A stretch of 64,000 nucleotides of DNA from Parabacteroides johnsonii DSM 18315. Lineage in GTDB: Bacteria > Bacteroidota > Bacteroidia > Bacteroidales > Tannerellaceae. The stretch is from the NCBI RefSeq assembly GCF_025151045.1, contig NZ_CP102285.1:3410001-3474000 (forward strand), read 5' to 3'. This document shows, piece after piece, positions 27,713 through 37,279 of the stretch (position 1 is its first letter; every line of letters starts with the position of its first letter). A model generated the notes under the pieces. The model did no database searches. It saw only the letters and a program-made list of their open reading frames with translations, and was not told where the DNA came from. A program made the position numbers and the translations under genes.

Positions 27713-30700
27713 TTAAAAAGCAACCTTTACACCTAATGTGTATGTTCTCGGAGTAGGATAAACGCCACTATCTATCCCAGCAGAAGTCACAGAGTCTCCA
27801 GACTGGCTTGCTTCCGGATCATAACCCGGATAATCCGTGAATGTATATACGTTAGAGACATTGAAATAGGCATTCAACCCCTTCAATCCAATTTTTTGCG
27901 TGATAGATCCTGGGAAATCATACGATAAGGTAATGTCTTTAATACGGACATACGAAGCATCAAATAAATATCTGGAACTGGCAGACATCCCCAGCGCATA
28001 ATCGGAACGTATAGCCCTCGGCAGATATCCATTACCCGGTTCTTCAGGAGATCTCCAACGATCATTAACCAATGACAATTGGTTCTGTACACCTGCACAA
28101 TTTAACAAGGTTTCTCCTGCTTCGAAATAGGTCTTTCCCCCTTGAGACCCGTTAACAAAAACACTTAAACTCAAATTCTTCCATTTAAATTCATTATTCA
28201 AGCCCCAGGTAAAATCGGGAAATGGCGATCCGACAATTGTTTTATCAGCCGTCGTAATCTTGCCATCGCCATCCACATCTTCATATTTCAAATCACCTGG
28301 TCTTGTATTGGGAGAATAAACCGGGCCTTTCGCGACATCCGCATCATCTTTAAAAACTCCGACAACATTCATCATATAGAAACTGGAAATGGGTTGCCCC
28401 ACTTCAGTTATAAACTTATCAGAAACGATACGCCCATCTTCCGTTGCAAGTTTTTTTACCTTATTACGATTTGTACTTATATTAAAAGAAGTCGACCATG
28501 AGAAATTTTTTGTATCGATATTCACAGTGTTTAAAGCAAACTCAAATCCTTTGTTTTCTATTTCTCCAACGTTTTGCATTGCACTTCCGAAACCAGAGGC
28601 AGCCGGCAGATTCACACTTAACAACAAATCTGTTTTCAGATTATAATACCAATCGGCAATGACTGACACACGGTTGTTGAACAAACCGAAATCAATACCG
28701 ATATCAGTCTGCTTAGATTTTTCCCAAGTCAGTTCATCGTTTGCCAATGTACTTGGAGCCAAACCCGGTAAGATTTTGTTTGCATCCACATAATTAGAAA
28801 CGCCTAACAAAGCTATCTGATTATAGTTTCCGATACTGTTATTTCCGGCAACCCCATAGCTTGCTCTTATTTTTAAATCGGACAAAGCTCTAAAATTCTG
28901 CATAAAAGGTTCTTCCGATACACGATACCCAACCGAAACAGAAGGAAATGTTCCCCATTTCTGATTTGCTCCGAACCGTGAGCTACCATCTCTACGAACA
29001 GTCGCCGTCAACATATATTTATTGTCATAAACATAATTTGCTCTCGCCAACAAAGAGACCATAGACCATTCGGACTTCAGGTGTGTCCCAGAATTGATCG
29101 TTCCGGCAGATAAATAATGTATATAATCGGTAGGAAAATCCGTTGCTCCGGCAGATAATTGACTATAGGTATCCTTTTGAACTGTCAAGCCAGCTACAAC
29201 ATTCAAATCATGTTTTTCATTAAAGTTCTTTTTATATGTCAATGTATTTTCATTCAACCAGTTTAAGCCTTTCTTATCTATAGCGGCAGCTGTTGCCGGA
29301 CTGGATTTATCCGCATAGGTTCCGATCTTCGACGATTTCCATAGTTCCGTTTGATTCAAATTAAACTTCAAACCAAACGATGTTCTGAAATTCAAACCTG
29401 GTATAAATTCATAATCCAGATAATTGTTTACAATGAAATCCTTCATATTTCTTTTGTCGGAGAAATTTTCAGCAATAAATAACGGATTTTCCACAGGTGC
29501 TCCCATCGGATCATCAAACTCGGAATTATAACTGCCATCCTGACCATAAACCGGCATTCCCGGATTTATAGCCAATGCACATTGAATCATACCTCTTAAG
29601 CCCAGATGTCCTTCAGTTCGTGCAAAATCGCCATACCCATAAGAACCAGCAAGATTTGTACCGAACTTCAATCGTTTCGTCAGTTTTGCTTCGATATTAG
29701 AACGGATATTGAAGCGTTGAAAATCGGAACCAATCACGATACCCTTCTGATCGAAGAAGCCTAATGATACCATATATTTTATATTTTCGGTACCCCCAGT
29801 AGCCGATACCTGATAATTTTGGACAGTTGCCAAACGGAATATTACATCCTGCCAATCTGTCCCTTCATTTGAAATGGAAGAGGGATTACGGTATTCTGGC
29901 CTTACCCAAGCATTGGAAGTTCTGACTTCATTCGGATCACTTGCTTGACCACCAGCATAAATCCAAGCATTATCTCTACCTTCCGCTACAAATTCCGCAT
30001 ATTCGCGAGGAGTCAACAAATCCAATTTATGAGCGACCTGTTGTACACCGAAAGAGGCATTTACATTAATGGATGTTTTACCGGTTTTCCCTTTCTTTGT
30101 CGTAATCAAGACAACACCATTCGCTCCTCTGGAACCATAAATAGCCGTAGCCGATGCGTCCTTCAATATCTCGATCGACTCGATATCCGAGGGGTTAATC
30201 GTACTTAACGGATTGATTTTCTCTGTCGTGGCATTTGCCATACCACTGGAAGAATAGCTGCTATTGGAAAAATTGGACAAGTTAGAACCTCCCCCACCTG
30301 TTCCGATAGGAAATCCGTCAACTACATACAAAGGAGAATTAGAACCGGTAATCGAACTGATACCACGAACCATAATATTTATATTACCACCCGGAGCTCC
30401 GTTCGTCTGGGAAATTTGTACACCTGCAACTTTTCCTTGCAATGACTGATCGAAACTTAATGCAGGCGTCTTACCCAAATCTTCACTATTCACCGAAGCA
30501 ATGGCACCTGTCAGATCTTTTTTCTTCTGCGTACCATATCCGACAACCACTACTTCTTCAAGCGCTTTCACATCCTCTTTCAACACAATATCGACAACTG
30601 TCTTATTTCCGACCGAGAGCTCCTGCGAGACATATCCGATAAATGAAAATGCAATTACAGGATTCTCCGTAGTCAGATTTAAAACATATCGCCCTTCAAC

Positions 30701-30913
30701 ATCCGTAATAACTCCATTCGTCGTACCCTTTTCAATAACATTCACACCAGCAATACCATAGCCGTCAGAACCAATCACTTTACCCTTTACTGTTCCAGGA
30801 GATGCATAAGCCATCATTACACTAAAAAAAGCAAAGCAAACCAAAAAGGGCAAACGAATTAATTGCCGAAACCTGATTTGCAATGCGTCAATCATTTGAC
30901 ACTGTTTTCCCAT
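27713..30913 (-). CDS. SusC/RagA TonB-linked outer-membrane transporter
   Basis: A 1066-residue TonB-dependent channel. After a signal peptide comes a carboxypeptidase-like regulatory domain (about 43-120; VKGKVIGSDGYGIAGVNVIE). Then comes the TonB-box-like VVVVGYGTQKKKDLTGAI and the plug with SLQGKVAGVQISQTNGAPGG and the SusC signature SPLYVVDGFPIG. The rest is the 22-strand barrel ending in RTYTLGVKVAF. There is no extra N-terminal STN domain, so signalling to an anti-sigma factor is unlikely; regulation probably comes from the GntR protein. It starts 29 bases after the isomerase gene, consistent with one operon. Confidence 0.95.
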   Translation of the reverse strand: MGKQCQMIDALQIRFRQLIRLPFLVCFAFFSVMMAYASPGTVKGKVIGSDGYGIAGVNVIEKGTTNGVITDVEGRYVLNLTTENPVIAFSFIGYVSQELSVGNKTVVDIVLKEDVKALEEVVVVGYGTQKKKDLTGAIASVNSEDLGKTPALSFDQSLQGKVAGVQISQTNGAPGGNINIMVRGISSITGSNSPLYVVDGFPIGTGGGGSNLSNFSNSSYSSSGMANATTEKINPLSTINPSDIESIEILKDASATAIYGSRGANGVVLITTKKGKTGKTSINVNASFGVQQVAHKLDLLTPREYAEFVAEGRDNAWIYAGGQASDPNEVRTSNAWVRPEYRNPSSISNEGTDWQDVIFRLATVQNYQVSATGGTENIKYMVSLGFFDQKGIVIGSDFQRFNIRSNIEAKLTKRLKFGTNLAGSYGYGDFARTEGHLGLRGMIQCALAINPGMPVYGQDGSYNSEFDDPMGAPVENPLFIAENFSDKRNMKDFIVNNYLDYEFIPGLNFRTSFGLKFNLNQTELWKSSKIGTYADKSSPATAAAIDKKGLNWLNENTLTYKKNFNEKHDLNVVAGLTVQKDTYSQLSAGATDFPTDYIHYLSAGTINSGTHLKSEWSMVSLLARANYVYDNKYMLTATVRRDGSSRFGANQKWGTFPSVSVGYRVSEEPFMQNFRALSDLKIRASYGVAGNNSIGNYNQIALLGVSNYVDANKILPGLAPSTLANDELTWEKSKQTDIGIDFGLFNNRVSVIADWYYNLKTDLLLSVNLPAASGFGSAMQNVGEIENKGFEFALNTVNIDTKNFSWSTSFNISTNRNKVKKLATEDGRIVSDKFITEVGQPISSFYMMNVVGVFKDDADVAKGPVYSPNTRPGDLKYEDVDGDGKITTADKTIVGSPFPDFTWGLNNEFKWKNLSLSVFVNGSQGGKTYFEAGETLLNCAGVQNQLSLVNDRWRSPEEPGNGYLPRAIRSDYALGMSASSRYLFDASYVRIKDITLSYDFPGSITQKIGLKGLNAYFNVSNVYTFTDYPGYDPEASQSGDSVTSAGIDSGVYPTPRTYTLGVKVAF

Positions 30914-30942
30914 GATTCTCAGATTTAAATTGAAATAGTTTT

Positions 30943-32400
30943 TTAATTAACAGATATAATCTTGTATTCAAGATTCAAGTATCTGGCAATCTTTTCCAGA
31001 GTTGCCGCATGATGCCCGATGCCTAACGCAAAATGATGCGTAGGACCTTCACTAATCCACCTTTTCAAGAAAGTCCGTACATCCGGTTGAAAGAATCCTC
31101 TCGTATTCGTATTCCCTGTGGGAGGAATAGGCCCGCTTACAGACTCACCTTCAGCAATAATTAATTTGAATTTTCCATCATATGTTGAATTTATTGATAA
31201 TAATGTAATAGGTCCTTCTTTGATTTTAAACTCCACGCCTGCTCCGTTGCCGGGCTTTCCGTGATACTTTTTTAAACTTCTCAAGACCGGTTTACCTTCT
31301 GCTATCGAGATATTATGAGGACCGTCATGCCCGACCAAAACAAAACCGTCATTGAAATCAATCGGATGAAATTCGGCAAAACTGCCTCCGATACCCAAAC
31401 GGTCCATAATCATCAATGCTACCAGTGTCTTCAAATCAGACTCACCGCACATCGGGATATGCCTTGCCGTCAGCAATGAATTTCCAACAATCAAGTTAGA
31501 CATCAGCTGACGGATAGAGCTATTATCTGCTCCGTCATAATAATATGCCAAACCATTCAACCCATTGCTTTCCACGAATTTATCCAAAGCAAGGCTTACT
31601 TTGGCTGCCACTTTCAGATCTTCATCTCTCAACTTCATCGATATCGGGTCTGAGACTGGATCAGGAGTATCGAAGAAATCAAGGATACAGGCTTCTTTCT
31701 CCTTAACTTCTCTGTCCGAAACATTTTCCATTTGCTGCAATAGCTCATTCGGTTCATATGAGATGACATGAGAGCCAAAGAAAGCAGTCAACATAGTCGG
31801 ATCCGTATTCATATCCATCATCGAATTAAGAGGATGGCCTATATGTCCTAACTTCGCATTTTTCAGACTGTGCAAAACTTTTGCTATCCGGCAATATTCA
31901 CGAACCTCCTCATCCACTTGCCGGTCATCATACAAAGTTCCGATAATGATTTCCGGAACTGGCTTTCCCAAGCGCACCGCCACACCTGTAAATTCAGGTA
32001 AGGCACAGATATCATCGTTCACTAACTGCATATAAGTTGTAGCCTGTTTATAATCCATCGCTTTCAACGGCTGTAAAGCGACCAATACAATCGGGCACTG
32101 CACAGAACGAGCAATCACTCCGAAAGTCCCGGAAGTCGCATAAGTCAACATATCACAGAACAGGAAATCCAGATTCGCAGCAACGATCTCCTTCACCTTT
32201 TCGTAAGCGACAGCGGGAGAATCAACCATCCCGAAACTGAAGACCTCCACTTCCTCCACAGGAATCTTACGAATAAACTCGGCTTCCTTTTTCAGAAGCT
32301 CATCCAACAGTCCGGGAAATTGTGACCAATACTTATCATATCCGACACTAAAAACACCTATACGTGCTTTTCCCATCTTCTCTTCCTTCATCTTATTCAT
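30943..32400 (-). CDS. L-fucose/L-arabinose isomerase-superfamily protein
   Basis: 485 residues. The N-terminal MGKARIGVFSVGYDKYWSQF and alternating alpha/beta segments up to about 180 fit the isomerase Rossmann-like domains. The C-terminal half has MCGESDLKTLVALMIMDRLG, FAEFHPIDFNDGFVLVGHDG, SISEG-like ISIAEGKPVLRSLKK and HHFALGIGHHAATLEKIA. These resemble the metal and substrate sites of fucose/arabinose isomerases (Glu, Glu, His). It would interconvert an aldose and a ketose released by the PUL; the sugar is unknown. It is not RhaA-like, although a GH106 is present. The start could be 32376 (MGKARIG). Confidence 0.75.
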   Translation of the reverse strand: MNKMKEEKMGKARIGVFSVGYDKYWSQFPGLLDELLKKEAEFIRKIPVEEVEVFSFGMVDSPAVAYEKVKEIVAANLDFLFCDMLTYATSGTFGVIARSVQCPIVLVALQPLKAMDYKQATTYMQLVNDDICALPEFTGVAVRLGKPVPEIIIGTLYDDRQVDEEVREYCRIAKVLHSLKNAKLGHIGHPLNSMMDMNTDPTMLTAFFGSHVISYEPNELLQQMENVSDREVKEKEACILDFFDTPDPVSDPISMKLRDEDLKVAAKVSLALDKFVESNGLNGLAYYYDGADNSSIRQLMSNLIVGNSLLTARHIPMCGESDLKTLVALMIMDRLGIGGSFAEFHPIDFNDGFVLVGHDGPHNISIAEGKPVLRSLKKYHGKPGNGAGVEFKIKEGPITLLSINSTYDGKFKLIIAEGESVSGPIPPTGNTNTRGFFQPDVRTFLKRWISEGPTHHFALGIGHHAATLEKIARYLNLEYKIISVN

Positions 32401-32420
32401 ATTAACGCTTGTTTATTTTT

Positions 32421-32435
32421 TAATTAACGCACTAT
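32421..32435 (-). promoter_or_regulatory. Candidate GntR operator upstream of the isomerase gene
   Basis: On the minus strand ATAGTGCGTTAATTA, 20 bases upstream of the isomerase start. The core TAGTGCGTTAA is identical to the copy in front of the MFS gene. Confidence 0.5.
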
Positions 32436-32478
32436 GTTATTTTGAGTATAATACTATATAAAACACAACTTTTTTACT

Positions 32479-33702
32479 CTATTTTCCGCCATTGATACGA
32501 ATACCATGCAGGAAGAAAAGATAAATGAGAAAAGCAACCGGATACATTACGCCTGAATATACCCACAAAGGAGTATATGTATAATTAGCAATCACCACTC
32601 CCATCAACGGATTGATCACAAAAGAAGAGATTGCACCCGCCGTTCCCGATAATCCGACCACCGTCGATGATTTCGAAGCGCCAAAAACATCTCCGATAGA
32701 AGTTATGTAATTCGTAATCCAGATTCCATGTGCAAAGAAAGCCAATGACATCACAAAAATAACCAGCATAGATGATTCCAGCATTCCGACCGACAAAACC
32801 GGTAATGTCAAAACTGCAGCAAGTCCCATTGAAATTTTTCGTGCCCGGCCCGTATTCCCGGTTTTCTGTTGAATCTTATCGGACAACCACCCTCCCATCA
32901 CATTTGCGATTCCTAAAGCCAGGAAGGGAATCCACAAAATATTACCGATCAGATCTAAAGAAAGCCCCTTCGATTCGTTCAGATATTTTGGAATCCAAAA
33001 CATATAAAAATAAAAGATCGGGTCCAATAAAAAACGAATCAAAATAAACAGAAGCGCATCTCTGTTACGGAACAAAGCCACAAAATCAGACATTTTCAAA
33101 GAGTGGGAGACTTTGTTTACAATTTGATTCTGCTCCTTTGCATATTTATTTGTCATCCGCAACCAACATAACACCCATATCAACCCCAATACTCCACTTA
33201 TTAGAAAAAGTACCCGCCAGTTCGTATAATTCAAAGTAAAAGCACAAAGCGGAACAGCAACTACCGCTCCTATCGCTGAACCTCCGATAGCAATGCCATT
33301 AGCAATGGCATGTTTCTGCTTGGGGACCCATTCGATTACAGCTTTTATCGCTCCCGGAAAACACCCACCCTCGCCTACTCCCAATAAAAAACGGAACAGT
33401 CCGAAATGAAATGCATTCATTGAAAGTGCATGCAAGGCAGTTGCCAAAGACCAGAACCCAACAGAGAAAGCCAACCCTAACCGACTTCCGTATTTATCGA
33501 TCAGCATACCTCCCAATGTAAACATGACAGCATAACTAATCAAGAATCCTGAATTTATAAAGCCATACTCCGTATCGGTGATATGCAGATCATCCTTTAT
33601 CCGAATGATAGAGATCGACAAAACCTGACGATCCATAAAGCTCAAAGCCGTTGCAAGTAACAGCATCAATGAAACAATCCAAAATATTCTCCTCTTCCTC
33701 AT
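32479..33702 (-). CDS. MFS permease of the anion:cation symporter (hexuronate/sugar-acid) type
   Basis: A 407-residue, 12-segment transporter. TM1 ends in LSFMDRQVLSISIIRIKDD, the ExuT/ACS-family signature (D-R-x-x-L), and the TM2-3 loop is GGMLIDKYGSRLGL. RFLLGVGEGGCFPGAIKAV is also typical of hexuronate and glucarate permeases. The cargo is therefore likely an acidic or deoxy sugar, which would suit a pectin-type glycan, but this is inference. It is first in its orientation, divergent from the GntR gene, with a candidate operator 5 bases upstream of the ATG. Confidence 0.85.
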   Translation of the reverse strand: MRKRRIFWIVSLMLLLATALSFMDRQVLSISIIRIKDDLHITDTEYGFINSGFLISYAVMFTLGGMLIDKYGSRLGLAFSVGFWSLATALHALSMNAFHFGLFRFLLGVGEGGCFPGAIKAVIEWVPKQKHAIANGIAIGGSAIGAVVAVPLCAFTLNYTNWRVLFLISGVLGLIWVLCWLRMTNKYAKEQNQIVNKVSHSLKMSDFVALFRNRDALLFILIRFLLDPIFYFYMFWIPKYLNESKGLSLDLIGNILWIPFLALGIANVMGGWLSDKIQQKTGNTGRARKISMGLAAVLTLPVLSVGMLESSMLVIFVMSLAFFAHGIWITNYITSIGDVFGASKSSTVVGLSGTAGAISSFVINPLMGVVIANYTYTPLWVYSGVMYPVAFLIYLFFLHGIRINGGK

Positions 33703-33706
33703 ATTA

Positions 33707-33721
33707 GACTTAACGCACTAA
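33707..33721 (-). promoter_or_regulatory. Candidate GntR operator upstream of the MFS gene
   Basis: On the minus strand TTAGTGCGTTAAGTC, 13 of 15 identical to 33856-33870 in front of the GntR gene. Confidence 0.55.
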
Positions 33722-33792
33722 GATTATTACTCCGCAAATATAAGTAGTATTATTTAATAAACAAGTTTTATACAGTTTTTTTTGAAAAATAA

Positions 33793-33822
33793 TTGCAGAC
33801 AAGATAAAACATTGTACCTTTG
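33793..33822 (+). promoter_or_regulatory. Promoter of the GntR regulator gene
   Basis: TTG at 33793-33795 and TACCTTTG at 33815-33822, 19 bases apart, match the Bacteroidetes promoter. The candidate operator at 33856 lies in the expected transcribed leader, fitting autorepression. Confidence 0.7.
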
Positions 33823-33855
33823 CCACATATAAACAAAGTTGACAAAAGACACATG

Positions 33856-33870
33856 TTAGTGCATGAAGTC
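33856..33870 (+). promoter_or_regulatory. Candidate GntR operator in its own leader
   Basis: TTAGTGCATGAAGTC. It contains the ATG at 33863, an in-frame but unlikely start. The position supports starting GntR at 33899. Confidence 0.5.
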
Positions 33871-33898
33871 CTTTTCAATACAAGAATCTAAAAGAAAT

Positions 33899-34663
33899 AT
33901 GAAGAACAGCAGTCCAAAATATATCGAGATAAGCAAAGCGATAATAGCAAAGATCGAAGCTGGAGAATTATTACCGGGAGACAAGGTCCCTTCAGAAAAC
34001 GAACTTATCAATATGTATAAGATCAGTAATACGACTGCAAGGAAAAGCCTTTTGGAAGTGGAACTGCAAGGTTGGGCCAACCGGATCAAGGGAAAAGGGA
34101 CATTTGTCCTGAACCGCTCCGAAGACAAACACCTTACCCGTATATTGGGATCTTTCCATGCTATCAAAGAAAGTTTTAGCGATAACCTGGTAAAAGAAGG
34201 CTTTACCCCGAAAAACGTAACACTTGAAAAAACCATCATTGATAGTGGAATATCCATCAATATCAATGGGAAGAACTATATAATAGAAGGCAATGTTCTG
34301 AAAATACGTAGACTCCGGTATGCGGACGAACTGTTATTAAAAGACGAAACCCGCTATGTTTCAATGGCCCTTTGTCCCAAAATGAATATGATGGAACTGA
34401 ACCAAGCTTTTCTGAAAATATACGAAGATAAATATCATCTGAAGCTGGACAGCGTGCAGAGAACCCTCAGCACGACCGTCACATATCCGGAAGAAGAAAA
34501 TAATTATTTTGAGAATAACCTTCCGCTCTCCGTTTTTATACTGGACAGTGCCGTAATTTGTGAAAACCAGAAAGTAGTAGAGATCGAACACTCCCTATAC
34601 AGAGGGGATAAATATAAATTTTCAATCCATACAAAACCGCAACTAATCAGTGAAAAGAAATAG
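33899..34663 (+). CDS. GntR-family (HutC-type) transcriptional regulator
   Basis: 254 residues from ATG 33899 (MKNSSPKYIEISKAIIAKIE); a start at 33863 would add 12 residues and place the candidate operator inside the gene. The N-terminal winged helix is textbook: GELLPGDKVPSENELINMYK, NTTARKSLLEVELQGWANRI, then KGKGTFVLN. The C-terminal part is a UTRA-like effector domain (LKIRRLRYADELLLKDETRY). It is divergent from the PUL transport genes and the only regulator near them, so it most likely represses MFS-isomerase-susCD until a sugar effector binds. Confidence 0.88.
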   Translation: MKNSSPKYIEISKAIIAKIEAGELLPGDKVPSENELINMYKISNTTARKSLLEVELQGWANRIKGKGTFVLNRSEDKHLTRILGSFHAIKESFSDNLVKEGFTPKNVTLEKTIIDSGISININGKNYIIEGNVLKIRRLRYADELLLKDETRYVSMALCPKMNMMELNQAFLKIYEDKYHLKLDSVQRTLSTTVTYPEEENNYFENNLPLSVFILDSAVICENQKVVEIEHSLYRGDKYKFSIHTKPQLISEKK

Positions 34664-34692
34664 CGGACCTTATTCTGCTTTTAAACTTTTAT

Positions 34693-34700
34693 TATCTTTG
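34693..34700 (+). promoter_or_regulatory. Candidate -7 element for the GHL10 gene
   Basis: TATCTTTG lies 60 bases upstream of the ATG, just after the GntR stop. No convincing -33 was seen. Confidence 0.45.
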
Positions 34701-34760
34701 TGTCGGCTTGTACAAAGTGTATAGGACAACAAACAAAAGAATCTCAAACTCACAGACTTC

Positions 34761-36290
34761 ATGATGGCAAAATACCTTCGTCTGTTACTGATCTTGCTGC
34801 TTGGAGCAGTAACGTCATGTAAGACGACACAACAAAAACCGCAGCAACCGACTGGAAAAGAAGCGAAACGGGAATTTCGCGGGGCTTGGATACAGACGGC
34901 TTTCCAGGGAGAATACAAGGATATGACACCCGTACAAATGCGGAAAGACTTTATCCGCAAACTCGACTATCTGCAAAAATGCGGGATCAACGCTATCATC
35001 TTCCAGGTACGCCCGGAAGCCGACGCTTTCTATAAATCGGATATCGAACCTTGGAGCCGTTTCTACACCGGCAGGCAGGGGCTCGCCCCAGACGGAGACT
35101 TCGACGTGATGGCTTTCCTGATCGAAGAATGCCACAAGCGGAATATGGAATTTCACGCTTGGCTGAACCCTTACCGGGCAAGCACAGCCGGGAATACCCG
35201 TTTTGCAGATTCACATATATATAATAAGCATCCGGAATGGTTCGTAACCTACAACAAGCAAATCCTGTTTGACCCGGGATTACCGGAAAGCCGGCAGTTC
35301 ATCTGTCGCGTGGTACGGGATATCGTCAGCCGCTATGATGTAGACGCGATCCATATGGACGACTATTTCTACCCCTATCCGGTAGCGGGTATCTCTTTCC
35401 CGGACGACAAAAGTTTTCAGAAATACGGTTTGAACAAAGGATATAAAGCATCACAACGTGCAGACTGGCGAAGGGAAAATGTGAACAAGCTGGTTCGCGA
35501 GATCAAGCGCACCATCCTGTTATCCAAACCTTGGGTAAGATTCGGTATCAGTCCGTTCGGTATCTACCGCAACAAGAAAAGTACACCCGACGGTTCAGGC
35601 AGCAACACCAACGGACTGCAAAACTACGACGACCTGTATGCAGACGTGACACACTGGGTAAAAGAGGGTTGGATAGACTATAACATTCCACAGATATATT
35701 GGGAGATCGGACATCCGGCAGCCGACTATATCACGTTGATCCAATGGTGGAACAAAAACGCGACACGGGAAGGCACGCATCTGTATATCGGCCAAGACGT
35801 AGCACGCACCATGAAAGCAGACCAGCTCACCCGCAAAATGCTTTACGAACGTTCGCTCTCGAAAGTAAAAGGTAACTGCTTCTGGCCCGCAAACGAAATA
35901 CTCTGGAACAACAAGGGTGTAGCCGACAGCCTGAAACGGAACTACCACCGCTATCCAGCCTTGATCCCGGCCTATACCCATCTGCACAACCGGGCTCCGC
36001 AAGAGGTCAAGAAACTGAAAACCGAATGGACAGCCCAGGGATATATGTTGCACTGGCAGGCGGAACAGAGCAAGACCAATCCCGAATTGGCAAGCTATTT
36101 CGTCATTTACCGCTTCGAAAACAAGGAGCCGGTCAATCTGGACGATCCTTCCAAGATCGTAGCGGTCACACGCGAGACGAACTATCTGCTGCCCTACGAC
36201 GACGGGAAACACAAATACCGTTATGTAGTCACAGCCGTAGACCGTTTCCATAATGAAAATCAAGGTAAAAGCAAAAAGGTAAAACTTTAA
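34761..36290 (+). CDS. GHL10 (DUF187-type) glycoside hydrolase-like lipoprotein
   Basis: 509 residues. The lipoprotein signal is LLLILLLGAVTSCKTT. The domain opens REFRGAWIQTAFQGEY, followed by YLQKCGINAIIFQVRPEADA, HAWLNPYRAS, DIVSRYDVDAIHMDDYFYP and DYNIPQIYWEIGHPAADY. These are the conserved TIM-barrel strands of PF02638-type proteins, with acidic residues (MDDYF, EIG) as candidate catalytic sites. About residues 415-509 form a fibronectin type III-like domain. The natural substrate of most members is unknown, perhaps peptidoglycan or host glycans. It starts at either of two adjacent ATGs and is followed 12 bases later by an AraC regulator. Confidence 0.85.
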   Translation: MMAKYLRLLLILLLGAVTSCKTTQQKPQQPTGKEAKREFRGAWIQTAFQGEYKDMTPVQMRKDFIRKLDYLQKCGINAIIFQVRPEADAFYKSDIEPWSRFYTGRQGLAPDGDFDVMAFLIEECHKRNMEFHAWLNPYRASTAGNTRFADSHIYNKHPEWFVTYNKQILFDPGLPESRQFICRVVRDIVSRYDVDAIHMDDYFYPYPVAGISFPDDKSFQKYGLNKGYKASQRADWRRENVNKLVREIKRTILLSKPWVRFGISPFGIYRNKKSTPDGSGSNTNGLQNYDDLYADVTHWVKEGWIDYNIPQIYWEIGHPAADYITLIQWWNKNATREGTHLYIGQDVARTMKADQLTRKMLYERSLSKVKGNCFWPANEILWNNKGVADSLKRNYHRYPALIPAYTHLHNRAPQEVKKLKTEWTAQGYMLHWQAEQSKTNPELASYFVIYRFENKEPVNLDDPSKIVAVTRETNYLLPYDDGKHKYRYVVTAVDRFHNENQGKSKKVKL

Positions 36291-36302
36291 ATTCAGCCAC
36301 GG

Positions 36303-37154
36303 ATGTCTGATTTTATCTGTCAGAAATATACAGACTGTTCTTCTTGCTCCCACTATCAGAAGCAGATATTCAAATACCGTTCTTTCCTGAAAGGAATGAT
36401 GATCCCAAAAGAACGGTGTTCACAAAATACGATCTATTTTCTGATATCCGGCTCCGTTCGGGTAACCAGCGACGAGCATCCGGGCACGGTATTTCATGAC
36501 GGGCAGTTCATCATGCAACCGATCGGTTCACGTGTAGAGTTCCACATCCTGGAATCTACAGAATGCATCCTTTACCTGTTCGAGGCTCCGCAAAACATTT
36601 GTACCGACCGTTTCAACAAAGGACTGGAACTGGCGAAAGAGTCTCCCATGCTCCCGGTCGTCATGGATATGTGTTTCCCGTTGCGCCTTTTTATCAACGG
36701 GCTCAAGATGTACCTCAACAATGATCTCCTGTGTGCGGAATTCCTGAAAGCCAAGCAGACGGAGTTGTATTTCCTGCTCAACTGCTACTATACCTTGAAA
36801 GAGATTGCCAATTTCTATGCACCTATATATAGGTATAGCCAAACATTCCGCTACTTTGTCATGCAAAACTACCTGAAAGCAAAAGATGTCGAGTCTTTTG
36901 CGCAATTAGGAGGATATAGCACTCCCACCTTCCGGCGTTTATTCAAAGAGACATTCGGAGAGCCGGCTTACCAATGGATGACCAAAAAGAAATGCCTGGA
37001 TATACAAAACGACCTGACCACCACGAATGCAAGCATATCCGAGATCTGCTATAAGTACGGCTTCGAATCCTTGTCTAACTTTTCCCACTTCTGCCGGGCT
37101 AACTTCGGCAAGTCTCCGAGGGCCATCCGTAACGAAAGGGACGAAAACGTATAA
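36303..37154 (+). CDS. AraC-family transcriptional regulator
   Basis: 283 residues. The C-terminal third is a two-helix-turn-helix AraC domain: SFAQLGGYSTPTFRRLFKET, then ISEICYKYGFESLSNFSHFC and FGKSPRAIRNER. The N-terminal part (about 40-130) looks like a small cupin-like fold (FLISGSVRVTSDEHPGTVFH). The first 15 residues contain Cys at 6, 12 and 15. Regulators of this kind often stand beside fimbrillin genes in Bacteroidales, and a fimbrial locus follows directly, so control of fimbriae is a reasonable guess. It is also co-directional with the GHL10 gene. Confidence 0.82.
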   Translation: MSDFICQKYTDCSSCSHYQKQIFKYRSFLKGMMIPKERCSQNTIYFLISGSVRVTSDEHPGTVFHDGQFIMQPIGSRVEFHILESTECILYLFEAPQNICTDRFNKGLELAKESPMLPVVMDMCFPLRLFINGLKMYLNNDLLCAEFLKAKQTELYFLLNCYYTLKEIANFYAPIYRYSQTFRYFVMQNYLKAKDVESFAQLGGYSTPTFRRLFKETFGEPAYQWMTKKKCLDIQNDLTTTNASISEICYKYGFESLSNFSHFCRANFGKSPRAIRNERDENV

Positions 37155-37225
37155 AAATCAATATATTTCATAGGTTTTACAACCTTTTGATTAAAAAAAG
37201 CAATTCCAGCTACCTGTTATCCCTC

Positions 37226-37233
37226 TATATTTG
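37226..37233 (+). promoter_or_regulatory. Candidate -7 element for the fimbrial locus
   Basis: TATATTTG, 47 bases upstream of the first fimbrial lipoprotein start. The -33 part is not evident, which would fit activator dependence. Confidence 0.45.
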
Positions 37234-37279
37234 CGACATAAAGAAAAAATAGTATTGATTATCAATACTTATTTAAAGA

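Noticed and set aside
30943-32400. L-rhamnose isomerase (rhaA)
   Set aside because: Tempting because of the GH106 gene, but the motifs fit the fucose/arabinose isomerase superfamily.
35595-36353. 252-codon ORF opposite the GHL10 gene
   Set aside because: Antisense to a well-supported gene, with no motif or start signal of its own.
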